From: an uncultured bacterium
GTDB taxonomy: Bacteria; Bipolaricaulota; Bipolaricaulia; UBA7950; UBA9294
Assembly: GCA_903857865.1 (NCBI GenBank)
Contig: CAIOGO010000021.1
Coordinates: 1 to 64,000 of the forward strand
Length of the DNA stretch: 64,000 bases
Direction: 5' to 3'
Positions 1 to 7,647 of the stretch are shown here, in pieces. A model generated the notes under the pieces. The model made no database searches and had not been told where the DNA came from. It was given only the letters and a program-made list of their open reading frames with translations. Position 1 is the first letter of the stretch; each line of letters opens with the position of its first letter. Both the position numbers and the translations under genes were made by a program.

Positions 1-1815
1 AACGAAGCTCGAGCGTTTTCGGACTTCGCCATCCTCGTGCGCTCGAATGCTCAGGCCACCGGATTCCTGCGGGCCCTCAACATGCTCAGGATCCCTTGGC
101 GGTTCTCGGGCAGCCGCGGTCTCTACGATCAGGAGGAGATCCGCGCCGTGATCGCTTTCCTGCGCGTGATGGCGGATCCCTACGACGATCTGTCGCTCCA
201 CTACCTCGCGAGTTCCTTCCTCTACAACCTCGATTCCGAGGTCCTCGTCAGGGCGGCTGCGCTCGCCGGCCGTCAGCACCAAGGGCTGCTCGACCTCTTT
301 CGCTCGACGCGCGGCGTGCCCTCGCCGTTCGACGCGAACGAGTCGGACGACGCGGTCATCGCGCGCCTCACCGGCGACCTCACAGCCATGATCGCCCTGT
401 CGACTCGAGAGCGGACTGGAGAGGTGCTGTACGAGTTCCTCTCGACGCAAACGGGAACCATCGAGCGCCTCTCCAATTCCCCCGACCCCGGGGACGCTCT
501 GCGCGTCCAGAACCTGGCGCGACTGTTCGCGATCGTTGAGCGCTTCGGCGCCGTGGCACGCTATGACCGCGTCGCCTGGTTCGTCGACTACCTCGACGCG
601 CTGATCGAGGCCGGCGACAACCCTCCCGTCGGGGACGCCGTGCTGGAATCGGACGCCGTCGCCGTCATGACGATCCATCAGGCGAAGGGCCTCGAGTTCC
701 CCATCGTGTTCCTCGTCGGTTTGGTGTCCGGCCGCTTCCCCTCGCCCGATCGCCACGACCCTCTTCCCCTTCCCGACACGCTCGTGAAGGATCTCACCTC
801 GGGCGGCGATTTCCACCGCCAAGAGGAGCGCCGCCTGTTCTATGTGGGCATGACGAGAGCCCGCGAGGACGTCTACTTCACGAGTTCCCAGGACGTGGGC
901 GGCAAGCGGGCGCGCAAGCCGAGCCTCTTCGTCTCGGAGGCTCTGGATCTCGATGCCAGCGAACTTCGCCTCGCGCACAGCGAGCCCCTGGCGCCGGTCC
1001 TGCGCCATCGCCGCGCCGGAGAGACGGAGGCGGAGAAGGTCGAGCCGTCCGAACTCGCGCTCATGGGTCCCGCCGCCGTGCTCTCGCTGAGCTTCCGCCA
1101 GGTCGACGACTATCTCACGTGTCCGCTCAAGTACCGCTACGCCCATCTGCTCCACATCCCCGTCCGCCCGCACCACGCGCTCGTCTACGGGAATGCGGTG
1201 CACCAAGCCATCCGGCTGTACAACCTCAATCGGAGCTCGGGACGCGACACTCCGCTCGCCAGCCTGCAAGAGGTCTTCCGCAACCACTGGCTCTCGGAGG
1301 GCTTCCTCACGCGCCAGCACGAGGAGCTTCGTCTGCAGGAGGGGTTGGAGGCCTTGCGCGCCTTCCACGCGTATGAGGAGGCGGAGAACGTTACCCCAGC
1401 GTATGTCGAGCGGCGCTTCTCGCTCGTCGACGACGGCGTCCGCCTGGTCGGCGCCTTTGACCGCATCGACCTCCTGGAGACTGGCGGGCGCCTCATCGAC
1501 TACAAAACCGCCTCGCCGCTCTCGTCGGAAGACGCCGACGCGCGCACCAAGGACAGCCGGCAGCTGGCGATCTATGCTCTCGCCTACAGTCGCCTATTCG
1601 GCTGCTTGCCCGCCTCGACCGAGCTGCGGTTCCTGACGCCGTTCGTCGTGGTCGGCCGAGCCGCGGCAAGCCAACGCTCGATCGAGAAGGCACGGGCGGA
1701 GATCGACGAGGTGTCGGCAGGAATCCGAGCGAACGCGTTCCCCGGGGAACCTGTGTATCAGGCGTGTCGATACTGCTCGTACGCCGGCATCTGCCCGAGC
1801 CGCCGCCCCGATTAG
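1..1815 (+). CDS. UvrD/RecB-like helicase C-terminal half fused to PD-(D/E)XK nuclease (5' partial)
   Basis: The reading frame is open from base 1, so the gene starts upstream. The first residues (DFAILVRSNAQ) match UvrD helicase motif IV. A motif V region follows (AVMTIHQAKGLEFPIVFLVG), then motif VI (EERRLFYVGMTRARED), so this is the C-terminal half of a superfamily 1 helicase. The last ~250 residues form a RecB/AddB-type nuclease: GAFDRID, then LIDYKT supplies the D...DxK core. A Cys in YLTCPLKY and three Cys near the C-terminus (CRYCSYAGIC) match the 4Fe-4S staple of AddB-like nucleases. The likely role is ATP-dependent DNA end processing in repair or recombination. It ends convergently with rsfS, with overlapping stop codons. 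Whether it is AddA-like, AddB-like or a stand-alone helicase-nuclease cannot be told without the N-terminus. Confidence 0.9.
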   Translation, partial: NEARAFSDFAILVRSNAQATGFLRALNMLRIPWRFSGSRGLYDQEEIRAVIAFLRVMADPYDDLSLHYLASSFLYNLDSEVLVRAAALAGRQHQGLLDLFRSTRGVPSPFDANESDDAVIARLTGDLTAMIALSTRERTGEVLYEFLSTQTGTIERLSNSPDPGDALRVQNLARLFAIVERFGAVARYDRVAWFVDYLDALIEAGDNPPVGDAVLESDAVAVMTIHQAKGLEFPIVFLVGLVSGRFPSPDRHDPLPLPDTLVKDLTSGGDFHRQEERRLFYVGMTRAREDVYFTSSQDVGGKRARKPSLFVSEALDLDASELRLAHSEPLAPVLRHRRAGETEAEKVEPSELALMGPAAVLSLSFRQVDDYLTCPLKYRYAHLLHIPVRPHHALVYGNAVHQAIRLYNLNRSSGRDTPLASLQEVFRNHWLSEGFLTRQHEELRLQEGLEALRAFHAYEEAENVTPAYVERRFSLVDDGVRLVGAFDRIDLLETGGRLIDYKTASPLSSEDADARTKDSRQLAIYALAYSRLFGCLPASTELRFLTPFVVVGRAAASQRSIEKARAEIDEVSAGIRANAFPGEPVYQACRYCSYAGICPSRRPD

Positions 1816-2168
1816 GCGCCGCCGCCAAGGTCGGCAAAGCCGTCGGCCGCCACGAGATGGTCGGACCACAGGGATTCGATGTCGTAGAACCCTCGCGCCT
1901 CGCGGTCGAAGATGTGGATGACGACGTCACCGTAGTCAAGAACGATCCACCGTCGCTCGGACAACCCCTCGGTGTGGAACGGCCGTTCGGGAAGCGCCTC
2001 CCGAAGCGACGAGACGAGCGCCTTCGCGTGCACGGGGTTGTCGGCCTCGGCAATGAGGAAGTAGCTCGTCGGAATTGAAACGTCGGTCAGGTCGATGGCC
2101 ACGATGCCTTCGCCCTTCTTCTCCTCGATGATCTTGGCCGCGCGCCGCAGCAGGGACTGCTCATTCAT
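1812..2168 (-). CDS. rsfS: Ribosomal silencing factor RsfS
   Basis: The 118-residue protein is full length for the RsfS/Iojap family. Family hallmarks are visible: an N-terminal helix with AAKIIEEKKGEGIVAIDLTDVS, the central TSYFLIAEADNPVHAKAL, and the C-terminal WIVLDYGDVVIHIFDREARGFYDIESLW. RsfS binds ribosomal protein L14 and blocks subunit joining when nutrients are scarce. The ATG at 2168 overlaps the stop of the upstream LCP-like gene by 4 bases (ATGA), so the two are translationally coupled. The usual nadD neighbour is absent here. Confidence 0.93.
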   Translation of the reverse strand: MNEQSLLRRAAKIIEEKKGEGIVAIDLTDVSIPTSYFLIAEADNPVHAKALVSSLREALPERPFHTEGLSERRWIVLDYGDVVIHIFDREARGFYDIESLWSDHLVAADGFADLGGGA

Positions 2169-3334
2169 TCGCCAAACTCCATTCCAGCGCCGACGACGAG
2201 CACAAGATCCGTACCAACGGGAACCATCGGACGCAGCGCCTCGTAGTGCGTCACGAATTCCCCGGGGGCTACGATCTTCGCCGCGCCGGGCAACGTATCG
2301 CGAAGGATCCACGCCTTCGGCTCCTCCGTCAAGCGAACCACGTAGCTCGTGGCGTAGGTGAACACGTCCGCATTGCCGATGCGGGCCACGCGGAATCCCC
2401 GTGTCTGCAAGTATTCCGCCGCCCGCGTCGCCGCCAGGCGCACCCCACTGCCGTTGAATATCGTCACGGAGATCTGGTCCGGAGTCAAAAGCGCACGCGC
2501 TCGCACCGCGGACGCCACGAGCTTCTCCGTTTCCACGACCATGGCCACGCGCCGCCCAACTCCGTCGCGGACTATGACGCTCGTCGGAACCTCGCTGATC
2601 TTGAGGGCCATGCCCTTGCGTGAAAGACCCCGCCACACGCTCCACACCTGATCCGCACCAAGGTTCGACCGCGCCCTGGACAGCGCCCGCCGAGCGGTTT
2701 CGTTCGCGTCCGTTTCGCCTGCCGAGGCCTCCGCGGCGGCGAGGATGGCGCGCAGCGCGCGCGCGCGGCGCTCCGACACGACTTCCTCCCGGGAAGCCCC
2801 CTCCACGTAGGCAAGGATCTCCGTTCCCGAGAGCTCGTACTCGCCGCGTCCGCTGTCGATGGAGGCGCCACGGCCCGGAGTCTCCCGATCACTCACCGGG
2901 GCGGGTAGCTCGATCGGGATGGGTCCCAACGCGTCGAGGAAGGCGGCCACATCGTGCGCCGTCAACACAACGTACCCGGCGACGGGGATTCCAAGCAGCG
3001 CTTCGGCGGCATGGCAGCAGGCATTCCAGCCGTAGTCCGCGCCAAGGTCGCCGAGCTCGATGAGACGACCGTCCCTGCCCTTCACCGAGACGTCCTCCGG
3101 GACGAAGACGACCGAGGTCCCCGCGGGGCTAAGACTCAGGGTTCCCATCGCGTCGGCTCCGAGCCCGTCGCCCGTCGCCCCTTCGATCACCCAAAGAAGC
3201 GTCCCGCTGCCGTCCGACGGCCACCCGGCCCGATCTTGGGTTGCAGCGAGAACCCAGACGAGAAGTCCCACAGCGCCAAGCATAGCTCCGGCCGCCCCGC
3301 AGAGAATGGTCTTGCGAACCGGGTTCCCCTTCAT
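2165..3334 (-). CDS. LytR-CpsA-Psr (LCP)-like protein with LytR_C domain
   Basis: The protein has 389 residues: a short cytoplasmic start, one membrane segment (about residues 9-31), a degenerate LCP domain (about 45-270) and a C-terminal LytR_C domain (ISVTIFNGSGVRLAATRAAE onward). LCP enzymes transfer glycan polymers from polyprenyl pyrophosphate to the cell wall. Here the usual (I/V)PRD segment reads VPED (around residue 80), so the conserved catalytic Arg is Glu, and the domain is poorly conserved overall. It may be a non-catalytic envelope protein. LCP upstream of rsfS is a common gene order. The ATG at 3334 follows a G-rich ribosome-binding site (GGGGGGC). Confidence 0.75.
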   Translation of the reverse strand: MKGNPVRKTILCGAAGAMLGAVGLLVWVLAATQDRAGWPSDGSGTLLWVIEGATGDGLGADAMGTLSLSPAGTSVVFVPEDVSVKGRDGRLIELGDLGADYGWNACCHAAEALLGIPVAGYVVLTAHDVAAFLDALGPIPIELPAPVSDRETPGRGASIDSGRGEYELSGTEILAYVEGASREEVVSERRARALRAILAAAEASAGETDANETARRALSRARSNLGADQVWSVWRGLSRKGMALKISEVPTSVIVRDGVGRRVAMVVETEKLVASAVRARALLTPDQISVTIFNGSGVRLAATRAAEYLQTRGFRVARIGNADVFTYATSYVVRLTEEPKAWILRDTLPGAAKIVAPGEFVTHYEALRPMVPVGTDLVLVVGAGMEFGE

Positions 3335-3349
3335 GCCCCCCCAATATCG

Positions 3350-3378
3350 ACGCTATCATGGGAATGCGCAGTTGTCAA
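3350..3378 (-). promoter_or_regulatory. Candidate promoter for the LCP-rsfS operon
   Basis: On the minus strand TTGACA (3378-3373) is followed after 17 bases by TAGCGT (3355-3350). The -35 is perfect and the -10 weak. The -35 lies inside the palindrome AGTTGTCAACT. It faces away from the mtaB promoter 40 bases further along. Confidence 0.4.
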
Positions 3379-3414
3379 CTGGAGCCGATTCTCCATCATG
3401 CTTGCGTACGACCG

Positions 3415-3442
3415 TTGACAGTTCGGCCCCGTCCGCTATCCT
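3415..3442 (+). promoter_or_regulatory. Promoter for mtaB-phoH
   Basis: A perfect TTGACA at 3415-3420 is followed after 16 bases by TATCCT at 3437-3442. It points at mtaB and leaves a leader of about 80 bases. Confidence 0.6.
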
Positions 3443-3528
3443 TGGAACCATGCACAGGAACGGACGTCTGCCAACGTTCGGCCGACGAAGAGACGCTCCG
3501 CCACGCGTCGCAGGGCGGGTTAGCTAGG

Positions 3529-4827
3529 ATGACGAAGCCGCGGGTCTCGTTTCTCACCTTTGGCTGTCGGGTGAACCAGTACGAGACGGACATGATGCGT
3601 GCTCTCCTTGCCGCCGACTGTGTGCTCGTCGACGGTCGAGCCGACATCTATGTCCTGAATGGATGCAGCGTCACGGGCCTGGCAGAGAAGAAGGCACGGC
3701 AGGCTGTCCACCGCATCCGCGTCGCATCGCCGCGCGCAGTCGTCCTCCTGACCGGCTGTCTGGCGGATGCGGTCGCCCGGGGAATGGTGCCGTTCGAGCC
3801 CGTCGATGCGGTCGCTGGAAACGCCTGGAAGACGAGGCTCCCCGAAGTTGTGGCTCGCGTTCTGGCGGGAGAGCGCGGGCTCTTCCCTCCTGCGCTGCCC
3901 CGGCCGCTGGATGAGGAGGCGTCCTCTGGACCGAGTGGCCGCGTGCGCGCCTATCTCAAGGTCGAGGACGGGTGCTCCGGAGTCTGCACCTACTGCCACG
4001 CAGTCCAGCTCCGCGGACAACCTCGCAGCAAGAGCCTCCGGGCCGCGGTCACTGAGGCCGAGCGACTCGTCGGGGCGGGGTTCCCCGAGATTGTCCTCAC
4101 GGGAGTCAACCTCGCGGAGTACTCGACGCCCGAAGGCAAGCTTCCCACCCTCGTGCGTAGCCTCCTGCGGATCCGGGATCTCGTCCGCCTGCGCCTCGCG
4201 TCCCTCAACGTCGCCGGTGTCACGGACAGCCTCCTCGACGTCTTCGCCGAGGACGCGCGGCTGTGCCCTCACTTCCACATTCCCCTGCAGACTGGCAGCG
4301 ACCACGTCCTCCGTGCGATGCGGCGTCCGTACACGGTGGCGGCCTATCGCGCCGCCGTCGCCCAGATCCGCAACCGCTTGCCGGACGCCACGTTTGGCAC
4401 GGACCTCATCGTGGGTTTCCCCGGCGAGGACGAGGCCGCGTTTGCCGCCACGTGCCGGATCGTCGAGGAGGTCGGCTTCGCCAACCTTCACGCCTTCCGC
4501 TTCTCGCTGCGCCCCGGCACGGAAGCTGCAGGGCTTCGACTGGCAGCGGTCCCCGAGTCCGTTAAGCGGGATCGCGCGGACCGGCTTGCCGCCGTCTGGC
4601 ACCCCGTGCGGCGGCGGCTTCTTGACGCTCGCTTGGGGAAGGTCGAAGATGTCTTGACGGAAGCAGAGCGCGAGGGCAGATTTCAGGGCCACTCGGCGGG
4701 GTATCTTAAGGTGACGTTCGCATCCGATGCACAGGTTCCCAACGCGACCCTGTGTCGCGTGCGCGTTACGGGCGCCTCGGATGACGGACTCGAAGGGGTC
4801 CATGACGATCAACACCGTGCAGGCTGA
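3529..4827 (+). CDS. mtaB: tRNA (N6-threonylcarbamoyladenosine(37)-C2)-methylthiotransferase MtaB
   Basis: The 432-residue protein has the order of a radical-SAM methylthiotransferase. The N-terminal UPF0004 domain carries the three cluster Cys residues (FGCRVNQ, NGCSVT, TGCLAD). The radical-SAM motif CSGVCTYC comes next, then a C-terminal TRAM-like stretch. The start FLTFGCRVNQYETD and length favour MtaB, which makes ms2t6A at tRNA position 37, over MiaB or RimO. The ATG at 3529 begins just before the conserved domain; its ribosome-binding site is weak (AGG three bases upstream). The 3' end overlaps phoH by 26 bases. Confidence 0.9.
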   Translation: MTKPRVSFLTFGCRVNQYETDMMRALLAADCVLVDGRADIYVLNGCSVTGLAEKKARQAVHRIRVASPRAVVLLTGCLADAVARGMVPFEPVDAVAGNAWKTRLPEVVARVLAGERGLFPPALPRPLDEEASSGPSGRVRAYLKVEDGCSGVCTYCHAVQLRGQPRSKSLRAAVTEAERLVGAGFPEIVLTGVNLAEYSTPEGKLPTLVRSLLRIRDLVRLRLASLNVAGVTDSLLDVFAEDARLCPHFHIPLQTGSDHVLRAMRRPYTVAAYRAAVAQIRNRLPDATFGTDLIVGFPGEDEAAFAATCRIVEEVGFANLHAFRFSLRPGTEAAGLRLAAVPESVKRDRADRLAAVWHPVRRRLLDARLGKVEDVLTEAEREGRFQGHSAGYLKVTFASDAQVPNATLCRVRVTGASDDGLEGVHDDQHRAG

Positions 4828-5776
4828 GATTGTGTTTCGCGACGACGCGCAGGCCGCCGCTCTGTTCGGGCAGTACAACCGCAATCTGAAGGAAATCGAG
4901 AAGGCCTTCTCGGCGAAGATCCTTGCCCGCGGCGAGATCGTGCGCATTCAGGGCGAGCCCGACGAGGTGGAGCGCGTCCGCGCGCTGTTCGAGAAGCTCC
5001 TCACGTTGATTGACAAGAATCACTGCCCATCGGCCGCTGACGTTCGCTACCTCATCGACCAGGTCAAGGCCGGAGTCGGCGTCCAGGACGTGCTCTCCGA
5101 TGTCGTCCGCATCACCCACTGGGGCGAGGAGATCCGCGCAAAGACCGTGGGGCAGCATCGCTATGTCCAGGCCGTGCGCGACAGCGATGTGGTGTTCGCC
5201 ATCGGTCCGGCCGGCACGGGGAAGACGTACCTCGCGGTGGCTCAGGCCATCGACTACCTCAAGCGCGAAAAGGTGAAGCGAATCATCCTCACGCGGCCGG
5301 CGGTGGAAGCAGGAGAGGAGTTGGGGTTCCTGCCCGGCGACATCCTGGCCAAGGTGAGTCCGTACCTGCGACCGCTCTACGACGCCATGTTCGACATGAT
5401 TCCGTCAAGCGAATTCGAGAAGCTGACGGAGTACGGCCGCATCGAGATGGCACCGCTCGCCTTCATGCGGGGCCGGACGCTCAACAACAGTTTCGTGATC
5501 CTCGACGAAGCACAGAACACAACGTCAACGCAGATGAAGATGTTCCTCACGCGCCTGGGGTTCAACTCCAAGGTGATCATCACGGGTGACATCACGCAGG
5601 TGGACCTCGAGGACCGCGTGTCCGGACTGATCTCCGTGCAGGACGTGCTGTGCAACATTGACGGCATCTCCTTTGTCTACCTCGACAAGTCGGACGTCGT
5701 TCGCCATCCGCTCGTCGCACGGATCATCGAGGCCTATGAGCAACACGAGAAACCAAGATCGGACGCGCGCAGGTAG
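4802..5776 (+). CDS. phoH: PhoH-family ATPase (PhoL-like)
   Basis: This 324-residue protein has the PhoH layout: an N-terminal KH-like segment (about 1-75), then a P-loop ATPase with Walker A GPAGTGKTYLA, TRPAVEAGEELGFLPGD, the Walker B stretch VILDEAQNTT and sensor ITGDITQVDL. PhoH/YbeZ proteins are RNA-associated ATPases that work with YbeY in ribosome and rRNA quality control; no ybeY follows here. I chose ATG 4802 because AGGGG lies 3 bases upstream; ATG 4781 in the same frame is possible. The start lies inside the end of mtaB, so the two are probably co-translated. Confidence 0.92.
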   Translation: MTINTVQAEIVFRDDAQAAALFGQYNRNLKEIEKAFSAKILARGEIVRIQGEPDEVERVRALFEKLLTLIDKNHCPSAADVRYLIDQVKAGVGVQDVLSDVVRITHWGEEIRAKTVGQHRYVQAVRDSDVVFAIGPAGTGKTYLAVAQAIDYLKREKVKRIILTRPAVEAGEELGFLPGDILAKVSPYLRPLYDAMFDMIPSSEFEKLTEYGRIEMAPLAFMRGRTLNNSFVILDEAQNTTSTQMKMFLTRLGFNSKVIITGDITQVDLEDRVSGLISVQDVLCNIDGISFVYLDKSDVVRHPLVARIIEAYEQHEKPRSDARR

Positions 5777-5858
5777 CCGCCGCGGCGATCCCACAGGCAG
5801 CCTGGCGTTGGCCCGGCGAGATCCGGCTCGGCTCTTTGTGAGCGGACGGAGGGAGTGA

Positions 5859-5875
5859 CGAGCGGGGAGCGCTCG
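5859..5875 (+). other. Small inverted repeat before the GNAT gene
   Basis: CGAGCG-GGGAG-CGCTCG forms a 6-base stem with a 5-base loop between phoH and the GNAT gene. No T-run follows. It lies about 10 bases upstream of the next ribosome-binding site, so it could modulate translation, but there is no further support. Confidence 0.25.
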
Positions 5876-5897
5876 CCGCGGAGGTGAAAGGACGGCC

Positions 5898-6941
5898 ATG
5901 TTCTCTATTCGTGAGGCCACTCCGAGCGACAATGCGGCCCTGCTTCGGCTCGAGGCCGACAGTCCGCAGGGAACAGGCATCTCGATCCTCATCGACCGTG
6001 CGGACTACTTCTACCGGTCGCGCATGCACAACCAGGCAAGGGTTCTGCTCGCCGTCGAGGATGGTCGCATCGTCGGAGTCATGGCGTTTGCCGTGAAGGA
6101 CGTCCTCCTCAACGGCGTCCCCGATCGGGCGGCCTACTTCTACGACCTGCGCGGCGAGGCAACGTACCGCCGCAGCATGAAGCGCGGACTCTTTCGGTTG
6201 TGGAAGACTGTGCTCGAGGAGGTGCAGGCCGCCGATGCCGCGTTCCTCTACGGACACGTCAAGTGCGACAACATTGATTCGCTCAACGTCGCGACTCGCC
6301 TGGGTGCGCAGGAAATGGCATCGTTCGATATCTTGACCCTGCCCGCTCTGCGCGGCCGCACAAGCCCCCTCGACGCACATCTCGACTCACTCGACGAAGA
6401 AGTGGCGCGCATCGAGCATGCCGTCGGCCCTCGCCCGCTGAAGCCCCTCCGCTTCGCGGCCGCCTACGAGCGGGGAGCCGAACTCGGCTACTTGAAGGGC
6501 ATCTTCCGCCTCGAGCGCGGTGATTCGTTCGCGCAGGTGAGCGCGTGGGATCTGTCCGCCATCTATCGCGGCCGTGTGCTCCACATGCCGCTCACTCTGC
6601 GAGCTCTCGGGGCCGTCCTGAATCCGGCCGCGCGCTTCCTGCCCGTCCCTCGCGTGCCCGTCGTCGGCCGGCCCATCGCGTACCTGCAGCTCTTCGATCC
6701 GGTGTGCGGCGGCCGTCACGGCTTCGCCCTCCTGAAGTCCCTCATCGGCCGGCTTCAGCGCAACGCGCACGCTGATGGAGTCGACATTCTCACGCTGTTC
6801 GCGTATCGGCACGATCCCCTCGTGCGCTTGCCCCGTTTCCTCCTACAGACGGTGCTCCACTACCGCACGATGGGCCTCCCGGTGCGACAAGGCGCGCTGC
6901 CATCGGAGAGGCCGCTCTACCTCGACATCCGCGACATCTAG
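5898..6941 (+). CDS. GNAT-family N-acetyltransferase-like protein
   Basis: The 347-residue protein starts like a GNAT acetyltransferase (FSIREATPSDNAALLRLE) and has a cofactor-side segment ending in NIDSLNVATRLGAQEMASFDILTL (written here in two parts: NIDSLNVATRLGAQ, then EMASFDILTL) near residue 140. The second half resembles a further GNAT-like fold but without clear motifs (GGRHGFALLKSLIGRLQRNA may be a CoA loop). The substrate is unknown. The start has a good ribosome-binding site (GGAGGTGAAAGG). The gene ends convergently with the response regulator, sharing 4 bases. Confidence 0.72.
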   Translation: MFSIREATPSDNAALLRLEADSPQGTGISILIDRADYFYRSRMHNQARVLLAVEDGRIVGVMAFAVKDVLLNGVPDRAAYFYDLRGEATYRRSMKRGLFRLWKTVLEEVQAADAAFLYGHVKCDNIDSLNVATRLGAQEMASFDILTLPALRGRTSPLDAHLDSLDEEVARIEHAVGPRPLKPLRFAAAYERGAELGYLKGIFRLERGDSFAQVSAWDLSAIYRGRVLHMPLTLRALGAVLNPAARFLPVPRVPVVGRPIAYLQLFDPVCGGRHGFALLKSLIGRLQRNAHADGVDILTLFAYRHDPLVRLPRFLLQTVLHYRTMGLPVRQGALPSERPLYLDIRDI

Positions 6942-7627
6942 AGCGCGAGCCGATAGCCGAACCCGCGAACCGTGAGAACGACCTTCGGCTTCGTAGCGTC
7001 CGTCTCGATCTTCCGCCGGAGAAGGTAGACGTACTTCTGCGCGTCTTGGTCAGTTGCGTACGAAGGATGCCCCGCGGCGCGCGACGGGTCCGTCCACAGG
7101 GACCCGACAATCTCCTGGCTGGAGAAGACGCGGCCGGGAGCCGAGGCCAAGAGAGAGAGGAGGGCGTACTCTTTCGGGGACAGGGTCACGCACCGCTCGC
7201 CAATCCGCACTTCCTTCCGCTCGTCGTCGATCACGAGGCGCGTGCGACCCAGTTCGGGATGCATTCGCCGAAGCACGGAGCGAACCCGCGCGCGCACCTC
7301 GTCTTGTTCAAACGGCTCTTGGATGACGTCATCGGCGCCGAGATCGAGCGCGTGGACTCTGTCGCCAAGCCGCGCGAGGGATGTGAGAGCAATGACGCCC
7401 GGGGTACCGGCATGCTCGCCAAGCCACTCCAAGAGGCCCCAGCCGCCGCGATGGGGGCCGCGGATCGCCAACTCTAAGAGGACGAGATCCGGCCGCAATG
7501 CGGAGATGCGATCGCGGGCCGCGTCGTCGCATGACAGGGCGACGACGCGGTGCCCGTCGTCACTCAGACCCTTGACGAGAGAATCCTGTGGCTGCGAATG
7601 ACACAGGACAATCTGTGCGCGCTCCAT
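6938..7627 (-). CDS. Atypical OmpR-type response regulator with degenerate receiver
   Basis: The 229-residue protein has a receiver-like domain (1-120) and a C-terminal winged-helix DNA-binding domain (about 130-229) with LSPKEYALLSLLASAPGRVF and VLTVRGFGYRL, as in OmpR/PhoB. The receiver lacks the N-terminal acidic pair, has Glu at the phospho-acceptor position (PDLVLLEL, E52), and has Glu in place of the conserved Lys (VIQEPF, E104). It therefore looks phosphorylation-independent, possibly locked on. The ATG at 7627 has AGGGGAGAAGG upstream. It lies 20 bases downstream of ftsZ on the same strand, with no histidine kinase nearby, so it is probably co-expressed with ftsZ. Confidence 0.85.
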   Translation of the reverse strand: MERAQIVLCHSQPQDSLVKGLSDDGHRVVALSCDDAARDRISALRPDLVLLELAIRGPHRGGWGLLEWLGEHAGTPGVIALTSLARLGDRVHALDLGADDVIQEPFEQDEVRARVRSVLRRMHPELGRTRLVIDDERKEVRIGERCVTLSPKEYALLSLLASAPGRVFSSQEIVGSLWTDPSRAAGHPSYATDQDAQKYVYLLRRKIETDATKPKVVLTVRGFGYRLAL

Positions 7628-7647
7628 GACCTTCTCCCCTCGTAGAT

